Shown here piece after piece: positions 22,378 through 33,621 of a stretch of 64,000 bases of DNA. Origin of the DNA: Dipteronia dyeriana. Its lineage: Eukaryota > Streptophyta > Magnoliopsida > Sapindales > Sapindaceae. Where the stretch lies: positions 2,730,501 through 2,794,500 of the forward strand of contig CM065297.1 in NCBI GenBank assembly GCA_032871835.1, given 5' to 3'. The stretch's first letter is position 1. Every line of letters begins with the position of its first letter. The position numbers and the translations under genes were made by a program. The notes beneath the pieces are model-generated. The model saw only the letters and a list, made by a program, of their open reading frames with translations, searched no databases and was not told the DNA's origin.

Positions 22378-23623
22378 TGTTAATAGCAAAATTTGGCTAG
22401 GGGACCAAAAAAGAAATTTTCCACTCTCCTAGCTCAAATCAAAGCCCAAGTTTACCATTCATTGAACCCCAGAAGAGCCATAAAGATACCTCGCGGAAGC
22501 AAAGAGGAGTCTTTGGGATTCAGAACTATCAGGAAGGGAGCCTAACATTACCAGGTCGAGCCACTCACGCCTACCTTGGAATTCGGACATAGCCCGACAC
22601 GTGGTTATCCAAACTTCCTAAGATCACCTATCCTGGAACCCTGGTTCCTGGGGTCAGGCTCCAAAACCACCCCATGAAAGCAAGAAAAGGTCTCCGAGCT
22701 CAGGAAGCACTCGAAGTGAAGCCCGACAAACAAAGTGAGCTCATTCCAGATTAAGGCTTCCTGAGGTCAAATTTAACTGGTAACCTAAACCAGAAGCCCA
22801 CCAACCTTTCCAGAAGCCCGCTATCTCCACTAGATACAAAAATAGAGCCTTTTGGTGGATCAAATTCGTGCTATAGTTAATTCTCCAATTCGCTAAGGGA
22901 CACTTGTAACCTGCCTAGACATGAAAGAAGAAACTCGTATAATCCACACTACCCTCAGAAAGTGCACACAAGGTCGTTCCAAGCTTCTGGAACCAGAACT
23001 AAGGCATATGACTAGATCATATCTACACTCCAACGAACATTAAAACTCTGCATATGTGTAAGGCAAGAGATTGAGTCCAAAGAGGAAACAAACTTATCTC
23101 CACCAATGATATTCTTGACTTGAGTCCGTTATTTATTCGAAGTCAACGAATTTTAAATAGAGGATCTCGCCTGATAAAGAGGGAACAGATTCAGAGAATC
23201 ATGGCGGGAGATACACCCGTTCAAATTACTTGGACCATGTATAAATACGAGGAAGGAGACAGGATATGAGGAGAACGGAAGCAACACACACATAGATCAA
23301 CAGATAGAATAGAGATTGAGAGAATTAAGCTGAGCCTGAATTATGTTATCAGAACATGGCCACCATTGTATCTACTATTCGACATGCACGAGGTTGCCAC
23401 CCTCTTATGCCCTAGAGAGATTGTAAGTGTATTTGAGAGATTTCTGTATACCATAAGTGATCAATAATAAAATTCTCATTTTCCATCATATTAGCATTCA
23501 AATATTAATTTCTATCCTAACAGGTCAGGTATCTAAGGAACTGACCCCGGCCACCACCTCCGTGTTAGTGGTCTCGAGGGTGTTAGTTGGAATTTCTCAT
23601 CTTGAATAAATTTCCCGTTAACA
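22378..23623 (+). repeat. Solo LTR of Tat-type element inserted in chromovirus pol
   Basis: It begins TGTTAATAGCAAAATTTGG and ends AAATTTCCCGTTAACA (1246 bp). It is flanked by GAAGT on both sides (22373-22377 and 23624-23628), with no internal element sequence. This is the signature of integration followed by LTR-LTR recombination. It is related to the LTRs at 17799, 28276, 41984 and 48325. Confidence 0.9.
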
Positions 23624-24555
23624 GAAGTTTCCACGGTTTAGCATCATTTTATTGTCGCTTCATTCCCCACTTTAGTAGTATAATGGCCCAGTGACTGATT
23701 ATATGAGGACCGATAACAAGTTTGCATGGACATTCGAAGCCGAATTTGCCTTCCAAGAGATCAAGCGGCGGTTGACTACTACCAAGTACTTGTGCTGCCA
23801 GACTTCTCAAACCCATTCGAACTGCATCGTGAGGCTTCAAAGTTAGGAATCAGAGCCATTCTAAGTTAAAATGGTAGGCATGTAGCCTTTTTTAGTGAGA
23901 AGCTTTCAGGGGCAAAGCTACGATACAACACCTATGACGTTGATTTTTAGGCAGTGGTTCAAGCAGTGAGGCATTGAAGACATTATTTGCTTCTGCATGA
24001 ATTTGTGTTGTACACCAATCATGATGCTCTCAAGCACATAGGGAGCCCAGACAATGTTTCATCTCAACATGCATATTGGGTTGCGAACCTATAGCAATTC
24101 ACTTTTGTTATCAAACACAAGGCGAGTACACTAAACCGAGTAGTCGATGGCCTCAGCCGTTGGAGAAATTTACTGGTTGACATGCGTGTCAAGTCATTAG
24201 GTTTCGACTTCTTTAAAAATATGTATTCTTCTGACTCTTTCTTTGCTGTGGTGATAGAGAAAATACAGGACAACAACCAAAGTGATTTTGTTCTTCAAGC
24301 CGGGTTTCTTTTTAAAGGCACCTAGTTATGCATACCCGAGTACAGTCTCCGAACCAAGATCATTCAAGAACTGCAAGAAGAAGGACATGTGGGAAGAGAC
24401 CGAACTTACCTGTTGGTGGACGCGTCTTACTTTTGGTCATCCTTACGGAGAGAGGTTGGTCGGTTTATCAAGCGATGTCGAGTCTGTCAGGTTTCCAAGG
24501 GAAAGGCCACAAATACTGGCTTGTACATGCCACTTCCTGTTCTTACACAGCCATG
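23624..24555 (+). pseudogene. pol: Chromovirus pol, RNase H and integrase N-terminus (right of solo LTR)
   Basis: The frame continues the RT connection directly after the solo LTR, then RNase H (TDYMRTDNKFAWTFEAEFAF near 23690, FELHCEASKLGIRAIL near 23815, NHDALKHI near 24020). The linker and the integrase zinc region follow, with CRVCQVSKGKATNTGLY near 24480-24530 and LPVLTQPW at the end. Several stops are present, including one near 23950. The integrase core and chromodomain are absent because Tat element 3 sequence starts at about 24556. Confidence 0.82.
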
Positions 24556-27500
24556 GTACACCGAGTGCTCATTGACACATGCAGCAGTGTTGACGTCTTA
24601 TTTAAAGACACCTTGGAAAAACTTAACTTGAAATAGTGGTGTTACAATAGTTGCACCACCCCGCTGCATAAGTTCACTAGGGACTCAATCATACCTGTAG
24701 GGTCAAAAATTCTACCAGTGATTATCGACATCACACCTCTCCAGTAGAATACCATGACAGACTTTGTGGTGGTAGATACCCCCTCGACCTATAATGTAAT
24801 ATTAGGAATGCCGTTTTTATCATCCTTGAAAGGGGTCATATCCATATACCACAACATCCTGAAGTTCCCAGTAGGAGACAAGATGGGGGAATTTCGAGGC
24901 GACCAGTAGGCAGCCAGAAGATGTTATGCAGTGTCTACCAACCCAACATCTCTAGCAAAACAATTTTCCCAGGTGACAACGATCTAGGACGGGGAAACAC
25001 CAGTGTTGACTTTAGAAGATGTAAGGCCTATAAATTGCCCCGAGGATGACCTGTAATGCCAGATGAGGAGGAGCAGTGAAGGGAGTGGGCCAGCAACCAT
25101 CCAGTGAATAAGCTGGAAGAGGTTCCCATCCGAATAAGGGAGTGGGCCAGCGGCCATCCAGTAAAGTTGTCAAAGTTGGAGCCACCCTTGAGCCGGGGAT
25201 AAAGAAGGGCCTGATCGGGCTCCTTAAAGAGTTCAATAACATCTTCTTCTGGAGTCGTGACGAAAATGCCTGGGATCCTGATGACTTAAGGCGCTCATCG
25301 ATTGGCAGTGGATCGGACCTTCAAACCTATCAAACATAAAAGGCGTCACTTAAACGTCGAAATGAATGTTGCTGTTCAAGAGGAAGTAGATAAATTGACC
25401 CAAGCGGGCTTTATCAGAAAAGCACGCTACCCCGAATGGATCGCCAACGTGGTTATGGTCACAAAGGCTAATCCAAAGTAGCGCATGTGCATCGATTATA
25501 CCAACCTCAATCGAGCATGCGAGTAAGACAGTTTTCCTCTACCAAAAATTGATCAGCTAGTCGCTTTCACCTCTGGAAACAAGCTTCTGAGCTCCATGGA
25601 CATATTTTCAATGTATAATCAAATTATGATGCACCCCGCCGACCAGGAAAAGATCAGTTTCATCACCGGACAGGGTCCATAATGCTACAAGGTAATGCCT
25701 TTCGGGCTTAAAAATGCAGGAGCTACTATCAACGGTTAGTCAACTGGCTGTTCAAAACCGAAATTGGAAGGTCAATGGAAGTGTATATCGACGACATGAT
25801 CACCAAGTCATCAACCTCGGAAGGCCATCTGGATGACCTCCGTAAAACCTTCATAATATTAAGAGAGAACCAGACGAGATTGAACCTTTCCAAGTGCGCC
25901 TTTAGGGTGGCCGCGGGAAAGTTTCTAGGTTTCATGGTCCACGAGAGAGGCATAAAGGCTAACCTGAAAAAGATTAAGGCAATCCTGGATCTAGAGTCCC
26001 ATACGTCGCTAAAACATGTTCACATCTTGATCGGACAGGTAGCAGCGCTCAACAGGTTCATTTTTCGATCTACTGATAAGTGTCTCCCGTTCTTCAAAGC
26101 CATTAAGCAGGGAAGAAACATGAAATTGGACCAGGAGAGTGAACAAGCTTTTCAAGCCTTGAAAAAATACTTGTCAAGCCCTCCACTACTGGTTAAGCCA
26201 AGCCCTGGAAAAGAGCTTCAAATATACTTGACTGTTTTAGAAACTGCCGTAAGTAGAGCCTTGGTCAAGGAATGTAGAGATAGGGTCCAGCGACCTGTCT
26301 ACTACGTAAGCCATGCTATAACCAAGACCGAAAAGAACTATACCCTTTTGAAGAAGCTCACTTATGCCTTAGTGACCGTGAAAAATAAGCTTTGCCCATA
26401 CTTTCAGGCTCATTCAGTGGCGGTAGTGACCGACCAACCTCTCCACCATTTTTTACAAAGGCCGGATGTATCTGAAAGATTGGTCTTATGAGCCCTAGAA
26501 CTCACCCAGTTTGATTTAAGGTATAAGCCCAGAACCACAATAAAGCCCAGGCTCTCGCAGACTTTGTAGTAGAGCTCTTAATGCCCTCGGGCCAAGCTAC
26601 CTCCGCAGCGACGAACACAGCCCTTGAGAAGACTCTAGAATTTGGCAACTGGCTGGAAGGCTACAAATCATGGATCTTTTACATATATTGAGCCTCCGGG
26701 CAAGCTGGAAGAGGAGCGAGCATAGTTTTATTTGACCCATAAGTGGCCGAGTGTTGCCATTATTTCATATTTGAATTCAAAGCCACTAACAATGAGGTAG
26801 AGCATGAAGGACTTTTAGCCGGGATAAGGGTGGCCGCAGAGCTCAGGGTCGATTACCTGCAGGTCAAGAATGACTCGTTGCTCATAGTCAACCAAGTTTC
26901 TGGGGATTATCAGGCGAAACGAGATAACATGATTGCTTACCCGAAGCTTGTCCAGCAACTTAAGAGCAAGTTTGAAGGATTTAAGATCGAGCAGGTACAT
27001 CGACAACAGAATCGGTGGGTTGACTTCCTAGCCAAGATAGCTGTAAATGGTGGCAAGATCTTACCTCAAGGGGTCCCTTTTCAAGTGATTCCCTTACCCA
27101 ATATAGTGGCAGGAAAGAAGACTTATACCCTGGATCGGCAACCATGCTGGATGGACCCAATAGTGAATCATCTTCAAGAAGGGAGACTTCCCAGAGAGCC
27201 TGACCAAGCTAGGAAAATCAAGAGGCTCCCAGTCCGGTAGTGCTTGGTAGATGGTTACTTGTATAGGAGGGGCAAGTCCCTCCCTCTGCTTCGATGTTTA
27301 CACCCGGAAGACTCGAAATGGGCATTAAGTGAGGTCAATTCCGGGGAATGTGGGAACCACACTAGAGGGGAGGCTCTGGCATACCAAGTGCTCTGTATGG
27401 GTACTATTGGCCAACCATCCATCAAGACGTAAAGAACTTAGTACGATCTTGCAAAGCATGCCAGAAAACTGTGAACTTGAGTCACCTCCCGCCACAGTGG

Positions 27501-28275
27501 TTGTCATCCCTTAGCTCACCATACCCCTTTGCTATGTGGGGAGTCGACTTGATCGGACCTCTTCCTACTGCTCCTAGTCAAACCAAGCATGCTATCGTGA
27601 TAATTGACTTTTTTACAAGATGGGTCAAAGCCAAGCAACTATCCCAGATATCGGAAGAAAACACAACAAGATTCATTAAGAACAATGTGGTTTGCAAATT
27701 CGGGACCCATCTAGTCATTATAGCCGACCTCGGCAGGCAGATTGACAATATCCAGTTCAAGGATTTCTGTGAGGGCTTGGGAATCGACCTAAGATTTGCT
27801 TCAGTATCTCACCCCCAGACCAATGGTTTGGTGTGATCCACGAATAAAACCACTAAGAGGTTGTTAAAGAAGAAGTTGCAGCAGAAGAAAGGTAAATGGG
27901 TAGAGGAGCTTTCGAGCTCTTCTGGGCTTACCGCACCACGAGAAGAACAGCCACCTAGGAAACACCTTATTCTCTAGCCTTCGGGGTTGAAGCATTTCTT
28001 CCTATCGAGCACAAAATGACGCCTTTAAGGTCCAACATTTTGAACCAGGAAGCAACGAGGATAAGCTCCGAGCTAGCTTAGATCTCTTTGAAGAAACGCA
28101 GGATCGAGCAACTGAGAAAGTAGTGGTTTACCATAGCAAAATTGCCAAGTACTTTAACAGGAGGGTAAAATCCTGAACTTTAAGGAAGGGGACCTAGTTC
28201 TCAGGAAAGCAACATTGAATACCAAGAAGAGGTCAGACGGGGTTCTGGGGCCAAACTGGGAAGGGTTATACCTAG
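24556..28275 (+). pseudogene. pol: Tat element 3 pol, left part: protease, RT, RNase H, second RNase H, integrase
   Basis: The protease begins at about 24556 with VLIDTCSS (glycine of the active site changed) and runs to about 24900. RT spans about 25310-25830 with VMPFGLKNAGAT near 25700 and an intact YIDDM at 25784-25798. RNase H runs to about 26540, including KLCPYFQAHSVAVVTDQ near 26385. The second RNase H is near 26680-27030. Integrase is at about 27240-28275, with WGVDLIGPL near 27535, an aspartate in IIADL near 27720 and NGLV near 27820, where a stop replaces the glutamate region. A short duplication of a GGGAGTGGGCCAG block lies at 25080-25165. The frame is cut at 28275 by Tat element 2 and resumes at 43272. 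The 5' LTR and gag are missing. Confidence 0.88.
28271..28275. repeat. Target-site duplication CCTAG (left copy)
   Basis: Identical to 43272-43276 on the far side of Tat element 2, defining that element as one insertion. Confidence 0.92.
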
Positions 28276-29530
28276 TGTTAACTGAAAATTTGCTCAGTAT
28301 GAGAAATTTCTACTAACACCCTTAACCACTACCACGGAAGTGGTGGCTGGTCAGTACCGTTGATACCTGACCTGTTTTAGAGGTAAACAAGAGGCTGGAT
28401 TGCAAGGATACAAATGGGAGCTTTTATTACTGATTACTTGCTTTGATATACAGATTACTCTCTCATATGCTCACAGTCTCTCTAGGATCTAGGAAAGTGG
28501 CAACTTTGTGCCATTCGAATAGTGGAAACAAATGCGGCCGTGTTCTGAATACAGAATTTAGGTCTTCCCTTCTTCTTTTCTTTTCTTCTATTTGTCGTTC
28601 TTCTTCAGTTTTTTGCCTACTTCATTTTTTCTATATTTTTTTCATATCTCCTCATTCTGTGTCATGCTTGGCCCTATTTATATCTGGTCCAAGTAGGTTT
28701 GAATTCACTGATATCCCACCACGATCCTACGAATCCGTTTTCTCCTCATCGGGCGAGATCCTTTATTTAAAAGTTGTTGACCTCGAATAAATAACGGAAA
28801 CGATGATATTGTTAACAAAAATGAGTGTGTTTCCTTTTAGGAATCAAACTCTTGACTCACATGTATACGGATTTAATGTTGGTTATCATATAGATATGAT
28901 CTTGTATGTTATCGCGGCATGGTCTTTCTTGGAGGTCACCGAGCTGGCTGCCTGTCGTCTCATAGAGCGAGGTAGATACATGCTTCAACTCTGTTCTTAG
29001 AAGCTTGGTATGGATTTTCCCTGACCCTTGGGAGCTTAAGGTGTCCCTGTAGACATTCCTGGGAAGTAGATGGGGTAGTATAGATTTATGTGTGATTCCT
29101 CTTTCATGACCAGCAGGGACAACGGACTTCTAGAGAGGTTGGTGGGCTTCTGTCTAAGACTACTGTTAAGTTTGTCATCTGAAAGTATTAACCCGGAGGG
29201 GGCCTACTTTGTTTGTCGAGCTTCTTTTGAATGTCTTTTGAGCTTGGAGACCCCCCTTGCTTTCACGGGGTGGTTGAGGAGCTCGACCTTGGAAACCTAG
29301 GCTCCCTGATAGGTGGCCTAGAGAAGCTTAGGCTCGAGTGTTCATGCGGGGCTCGTCGTGGTCGTGCTTAGCTTGCTTTCTGATAGTTTTGAAGCCTGCT
29401 AGCCATCCCTACTCATATGGGGTAGCTTTATGGTCTACCCGGGTTTCATGAACGTCGATTATGAGTTTTGACTTGTGGCGGGAAAGTGGAAATTTTCTCT
29501 TTGACCCCCGGCTAAATTTTACTATTAACA
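28276..29530 (-). repeat. 3' LTR of Tat element 2
   Basis: The plus reading is TGTTAACTGAAAATTTGC...TTTTACTATTAACA, 1255 bp. On its right side the reverse complement of the polypurine tract (GAAGTCCCCTCTGA) confirms it as the 3' LTR of a minus-strand element. Confidence 0.9.
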
Positions 29531-29546
29531 GAAGTCCCCTCTGACT
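29531..29546 (-). promoter_or_regulatory. Polypurine tract of Tat element 2
   Basis: On the minus strand TCAGAGGGGACTTC abuts the LTR. The same motif precedes the LTR of Tat element 3 at about 48311-48324. Confidence 0.7.
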
Positions 29547-29769
29547 TCAACACCGAAGGTAGGTTGGAGTCAGATTCTTTGTTCAATTGGGAAATTTTTC
29601 TGTTATAAAACAATTAATGAGAATTTTGAACGAAATCTTCTCATTAATTATCCACTATTGAATTTGAATTAGTGTGTTCTTCGAGGAAAAACGGTTGCAC
29701 TACGACTCTCTCCATAGCTCTAGGTGATCTTCTCGAGAATATCGTCGACGTCATTACAGCCCTAACCTC

Positions 29770-29777
29770 TATTTAAA
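29770..29777 (+). promoter_or_regulatory. TATA-like box upstream of antisense aORF
   Basis: TATTTAAA lies about 132 bp before the aORF ATG at 29909. The second copy has the same box at 48065-48072, 128 bp before its ATG. No transcript data are available. Confidence 0.5.
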
Positions 29778-30898
29778 CCCAGACTTACCATCACTTTCTT
29801 CACGCTTTCTCTCAATTTTCAAATTTTTAGATTCCTTCTTTCTTGCTCGTTCTTCTTTCTAAGCTCACTACCGTCTTTCATCTACCTTCAAGCTCTCCTC
29901 GTTCAGCCATGTCAAACTCTTCTGATAGCATTGAAGCTCTTGTCGAGGGCACTGGAGGCTCTAACCTGGTTCCTCAGAAATGGGTACGAGGAATTCCGAG
30001 TGATGAAGACTCTTCCCAGGTCCGCCAGTGCCGTCGATCTAGTAGGAACTTCTACATCGGCTCTGGCTTCTCGAATCAGCCCGACAACCCTCTAAACTTA
30101 GTTGACGAGGATTCTGATGCTGGGGATAGGGTCGACACCGTCGGGAAGGTTCAGGTTACGATGGCGTGGTTTCTTTCAACGACTACTCTTCCTTTAAAAT
30201 CCAGGGTCATTCCTGATTCTACTGTTGACCCTTAGTAGATTGGTCGCCTTAGGAATAAATACGGCATCCCTGACACCGTCTCTCTCACAGTCCCCTAAAG
30301 AAATTATGATGTCTTCAGCCCACCCAAAGACGTACTTCCTATCCATGTTGCAGCCTTCGAGAGTAGGGTAAGGCTCCCTCTTCATCCTACCATTCGACGG
30401 GCTCTTAACGCCCTTCAACTGGCTACACTCCAACTAACACCCAGCTTCTGGAGGCACCTAGTCGACTTCCTTGTGCTTTGGAGGGAGCAGTGCGACCTCA
30501 GCAAAATAACCTGGGAACCCGGTGCAGAGGAGTTGGCTTTCCTCTTCCAAATCGGGAGTCTGGCAGGGGCACCTTGAGGTCAATTCTATGCCAAGGCCAA
30601 GAATAAGCTTAACTTCATCATCCCTGGAGCTTCAAGGAAGGACCCTGCTTGGAAAGAATAGTGGATACTAGCGGGGGGAGATTGGGGGAGCTCCTTATTC
30701 ATCGGTGGTCATGAGCTCGCGGTTCCTACTGTTTCAGTGACAAACCCTCATGGGATCGAGACTCCTTGCCCTTTGAGTCTGAGGCTGTGTTGAAGACTAT
30801 CCTCGCTATAAATTATCTGAATTTAAATTTTCCAACTGCTGACCCCTTCGACCCCAGCAGAGTGAACAAGTGCCTGCGGATCTCCGATGCTTCTCCTC

Positions 30899-30992
30899 GT
30901 AAGTATCTTGCTCTATCCTGCTTTTGGGTTGTTGAATGGTTCAGTACTGATGGTCTTAAACACTCTCTTAACAGTTTTTGTTGTTGTTCCAG
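30899..30992 (+). other. Putative intron 1 of aORF
   Basis: GTAAGTATCTT donor and TTGTTGTTCCAG acceptor, 94 bp. The acceptor motif is matched in the other copy (TTGTGGTTGTTCCAG on the minus strand near 46890), whose donor region reads GAGTAATTT. Confidence 0.6.
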
Positions 30993-31499
30993 CTTTTCGC
31001 TCAGACCGGCACGCTCAGACCCCTCCTCCTCTTTCCTGATCATCCCCGTGAGCTTTATCGGCTGCTTCGAAAAAAGGGGAGTCAACCATTATGGCTGCTA
31101 CCTCACTCGTTCCTTCTCCATCGCCTTCCAAGGTGAAGTCCAAAATGGTTGTTCTTGCTTTTCGGGCAACAAAGGCTCTAAACTGATGAGGGCCCGCTTC
31201 CCAAGCCACTGATACATCCACCCCCCATCAATGGTTTCCTTCTTTAACTGACATTTCCCCAATCATATTATCCCTTTCTACTGATCCAGCTGCATCCTGG
31301 ATAGCTCAGGTTCCCAGGGATCCCGAGGCCAGTACTCCTAAGATCCTCCCCTCTTGCTCCCACCTAGCAGTCGAGCTCGGCGGGTCAGGACGAGGTCTTC
31401 AAGCAATTTGATGCGTCCTGCCCGGGTGGTGGGCTTTCTAGGATGACCTCAATGCCCGTAGACGTCATGGTTACCAAAGGGTCTGTCATTCTAGCCGAG

Positions 31500-31569
31500 G
31501 TAATTGTCACTTTTACTTCCTCATTCAGTAGTTTGATTTACCATTTCCTAACATGAATTCCCTTTGTAG
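31500..31569 (+). other. Putative intron 2 of aORF
   Basis: GAG then GTAATTGTC donor, CCCTTTGTAG acceptor, 70 bp. The counterpart at 46293-46363 (minus) is 71 bp with the same exon edges. Confidence 0.65.
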
Positions 31570-32386
31570 GCTTTCAAGTTTCAAGTAGCCATGGGATATT
31601 AGGTAGCTTCTCTCTGTGACCGAACAGCTAAGGCTGAGGTTGAGGCTGAGCGAGCCATGGGATTGCTAGCGCAGGCTTAAGCCCTGGTCCAGGAGATGAC
31701 CTCTAGCCAGAGGGGAATGGAAACACAACTGGCTGAGCTCCAGTGCGACTACAAGAGGTTGAAGCGGTCCTTTGATCAGGAAACTCTTCGGTCGAAGCGA
31801 TGAGCCTATCAGCGGGATGACTGGAAGGGAGAGGCTTAGGCGTTGGATGTCGAGAAACAAGCCCAAGTTGCCAAGCTCCAGGCCGAGGTGGAAACCTCTT
31901 TTAGTGAGGGGTATTTCTATGCCTCCTTTCAAGTTACAGAAGCTCACCCCCTCCCATTTGATCTCTCCAGCATCGTCGGCTGGGACAGAGAAGAGGTTAT
32001 GTCTCGGGCTGCAGAGATGTCTCCTTCTGTTTCGACCTGGGAAGTGGTTTGAAGTACCGGATTCGCCTCCTCATGTTTTGACCTTCCCAGCGTCAAGTCC
32101 ATGGTGCTTTCAGGAGAGAAGACAACAGTGGGCAAGATTTTTCCAGAGTCAGTGACCAATCTTCTTGAAGCAACCATACCGCCTGAGGTTTTTGACGGTG
32201 ATCAATGAAGTCATGGAGGAGGACCCCGCTGAGCATCAGACAATCAAGGAGCTTCGTCAGGAGAATGTGGCGGAGGCAGTAGAGGCAACTAACCAGAATG
32301 AGCGACCACTAGAAAGAGGAATATGGGGCGAGGTTCATCTGGTGGAAGAGGAGGCTGGAGGGTATCGGGAGAATGCTGCAGTTTAA

Positions 32387-32979
32387 ATTCTCTTTATTGT
32401 AATTTGTTTTGAATGCCCGGAAAAGGGGGTGGGCATCCCATCATTACTAGTGCTTGATCATTTATCATTACATTTTTTTTTATCGTTTAGAATCAGGGGT
32501 TGGGCTCCCTGTCTGCTGCAGCCTTACTGGGGAATAGGCTCCCCCATTTATTAATAAAACTTAAATTGAGATCTGATTCATATTTTGACTTACATGTACT
32601 TGCTTCTTTTTTGATCTCCCTCTAGGTTCAGCCTCTATTGCAAATTAACTTAGCTTGGGAAAAATAACAAGATAAGAACATCGCTTAAGCGTGAAAGCAG
32701 ACAGCTAGCTCGGGCTTTCTGAATACAAAGACTTGTAGCTCAACGTCTTTAGTCGATAGTCCCCTTGTTTGATCGTAGACCTGTTATAGTGAACAATCAC
32801 ATGTACAAGGAATATTAGTAACCAACAATAACTGGGATATTTAGAGTTTAAGTAAATCGAGCCTCCCGTCCTTGATCCCCTTTAAGGGGTTGTAGCCCGA
32901 GTGAGACATCAAGTAAATAATTGTTTAGCCCTCTCTTAGGCTAGGGATCGGGTGGGCTTCCGTGCTCTTAAATTAGAAT
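32387..32979. other. Spacer between aORF and tandem repeats
   Basis: Non-coding region after the aORF stop, containing likely 3' untranslated sequence of the aORF (AATAAAAC near 32562). No other gene is seen. Confidence 0.5.
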
Positions 32980-33470
32980 TCTTCTTGGTGGTGGTAGTCC
33001 GACCAAGGCATCAGAAGGGCTTATCTAGCTATTTCTTGGTCTCAAAATCTGGATGGCAACTATGCTCTTACACTTAGACTCCTCTTGGGGGTGGTAGCCC
33101 GACCAAGGAATCGAGAGGGCTATTTAGCTATTTTCTGGTCTCAATTTCGGGATAGCAACTATGCTCTTACACTCAGACTCTTCTTAGGGGTGGTAGCCCG
33201 ACCAAGGCATTAGGAGGGCTATCTAGCTATTTATTGGTCTCGAGATCTGGATGGCAACTATGCTCTTACACTCAGACCCTTCTTGGGGGTGGTAGCCCGA
33301 CCAAGGCATCATAAGGGCTATCTAGCTATTTTCTGGTCTTGAGATCTGGATGGCAACTATGCTCTTATACTTAGACCCTTCTTGGCGGGGGGTAGTGCCC
33401 GGCTGAGGCATCAGGAGTGGCGAGAGGGCTTCCCCGGGCCTACCCCTGGTCTTGGGGTGATAATGTCGAA
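32980..33470. repeat. Tandem array of about 100-bp units (Tat element 2 spacer)
   Basis: Five units start near 32982, 33082, 33181, 33281 and 33380. Each carries CTTCTTGGGGGTGGTAGCCC, GACCAAGGCATC, GGCTATCTAGCTATTT and GGATGGCAACTATGCTCTTA. Copies differ by a few percent. The homologous array is at about 44420-44990. Confidence 0.88.
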
Positions 33471-33621
33471 TTTTCCACGTATACCCAAATCATTGTAGAA
33501 TATAGTTAAAGATGGAGAAAAATAAGAAAAAAAGGGCTTTATTGATACGAAGAATGGAGTACATTATTGTCGGAGATAAAAAAAAAACTAAGTTAGGACA
33601 GCCTTTTCATGAGTCCCCTGT

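Larger units (their letters stand above)
29909..32386 (+). pseudogene. Antisense additional ORF (aORF) of Tat element 2, two putative introns, decayed
   Basis: The ATG at 29909 starts MSNSSDSIEALVEGTGGS, shared with the copy at 47937. The block at about 30240-30660 resembles the 'putative gypsy type transposon' family (Transposase_28, PF04195) by eye. Putative introns are 30899-30992 (GTAAGT...CCAG) and 31500-31569 (GTAATT...GTAG); reading improves when both are skipped. The part after intron 2 is rich in A, E, L and Q and likely a coiled coil. The C-terminal end is ENAAV then TAA at 32384-32386. Adjacent TAG codons near 30234 and other lesions show it is broken. It lies opposite to pol, between the tandem spacer and the 3' LTR. 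aORFs in this place are known for Tat elements; their function is unknown. Confidence 0.75.

Noticed and set aside
31015..31221. Minus-strand ORFs inside the aORF
   Set aside because: They are shadows of the plus-strand aORF, whose partner copy at 47937-45378 confirms the coding strand.
32980..33470. CRISPR-like regular array
   Set aside because: The whole 100-bp unit repeats, with no unique spacers, and it lies inside a plant retrotransposon; it is a tandem repeat.
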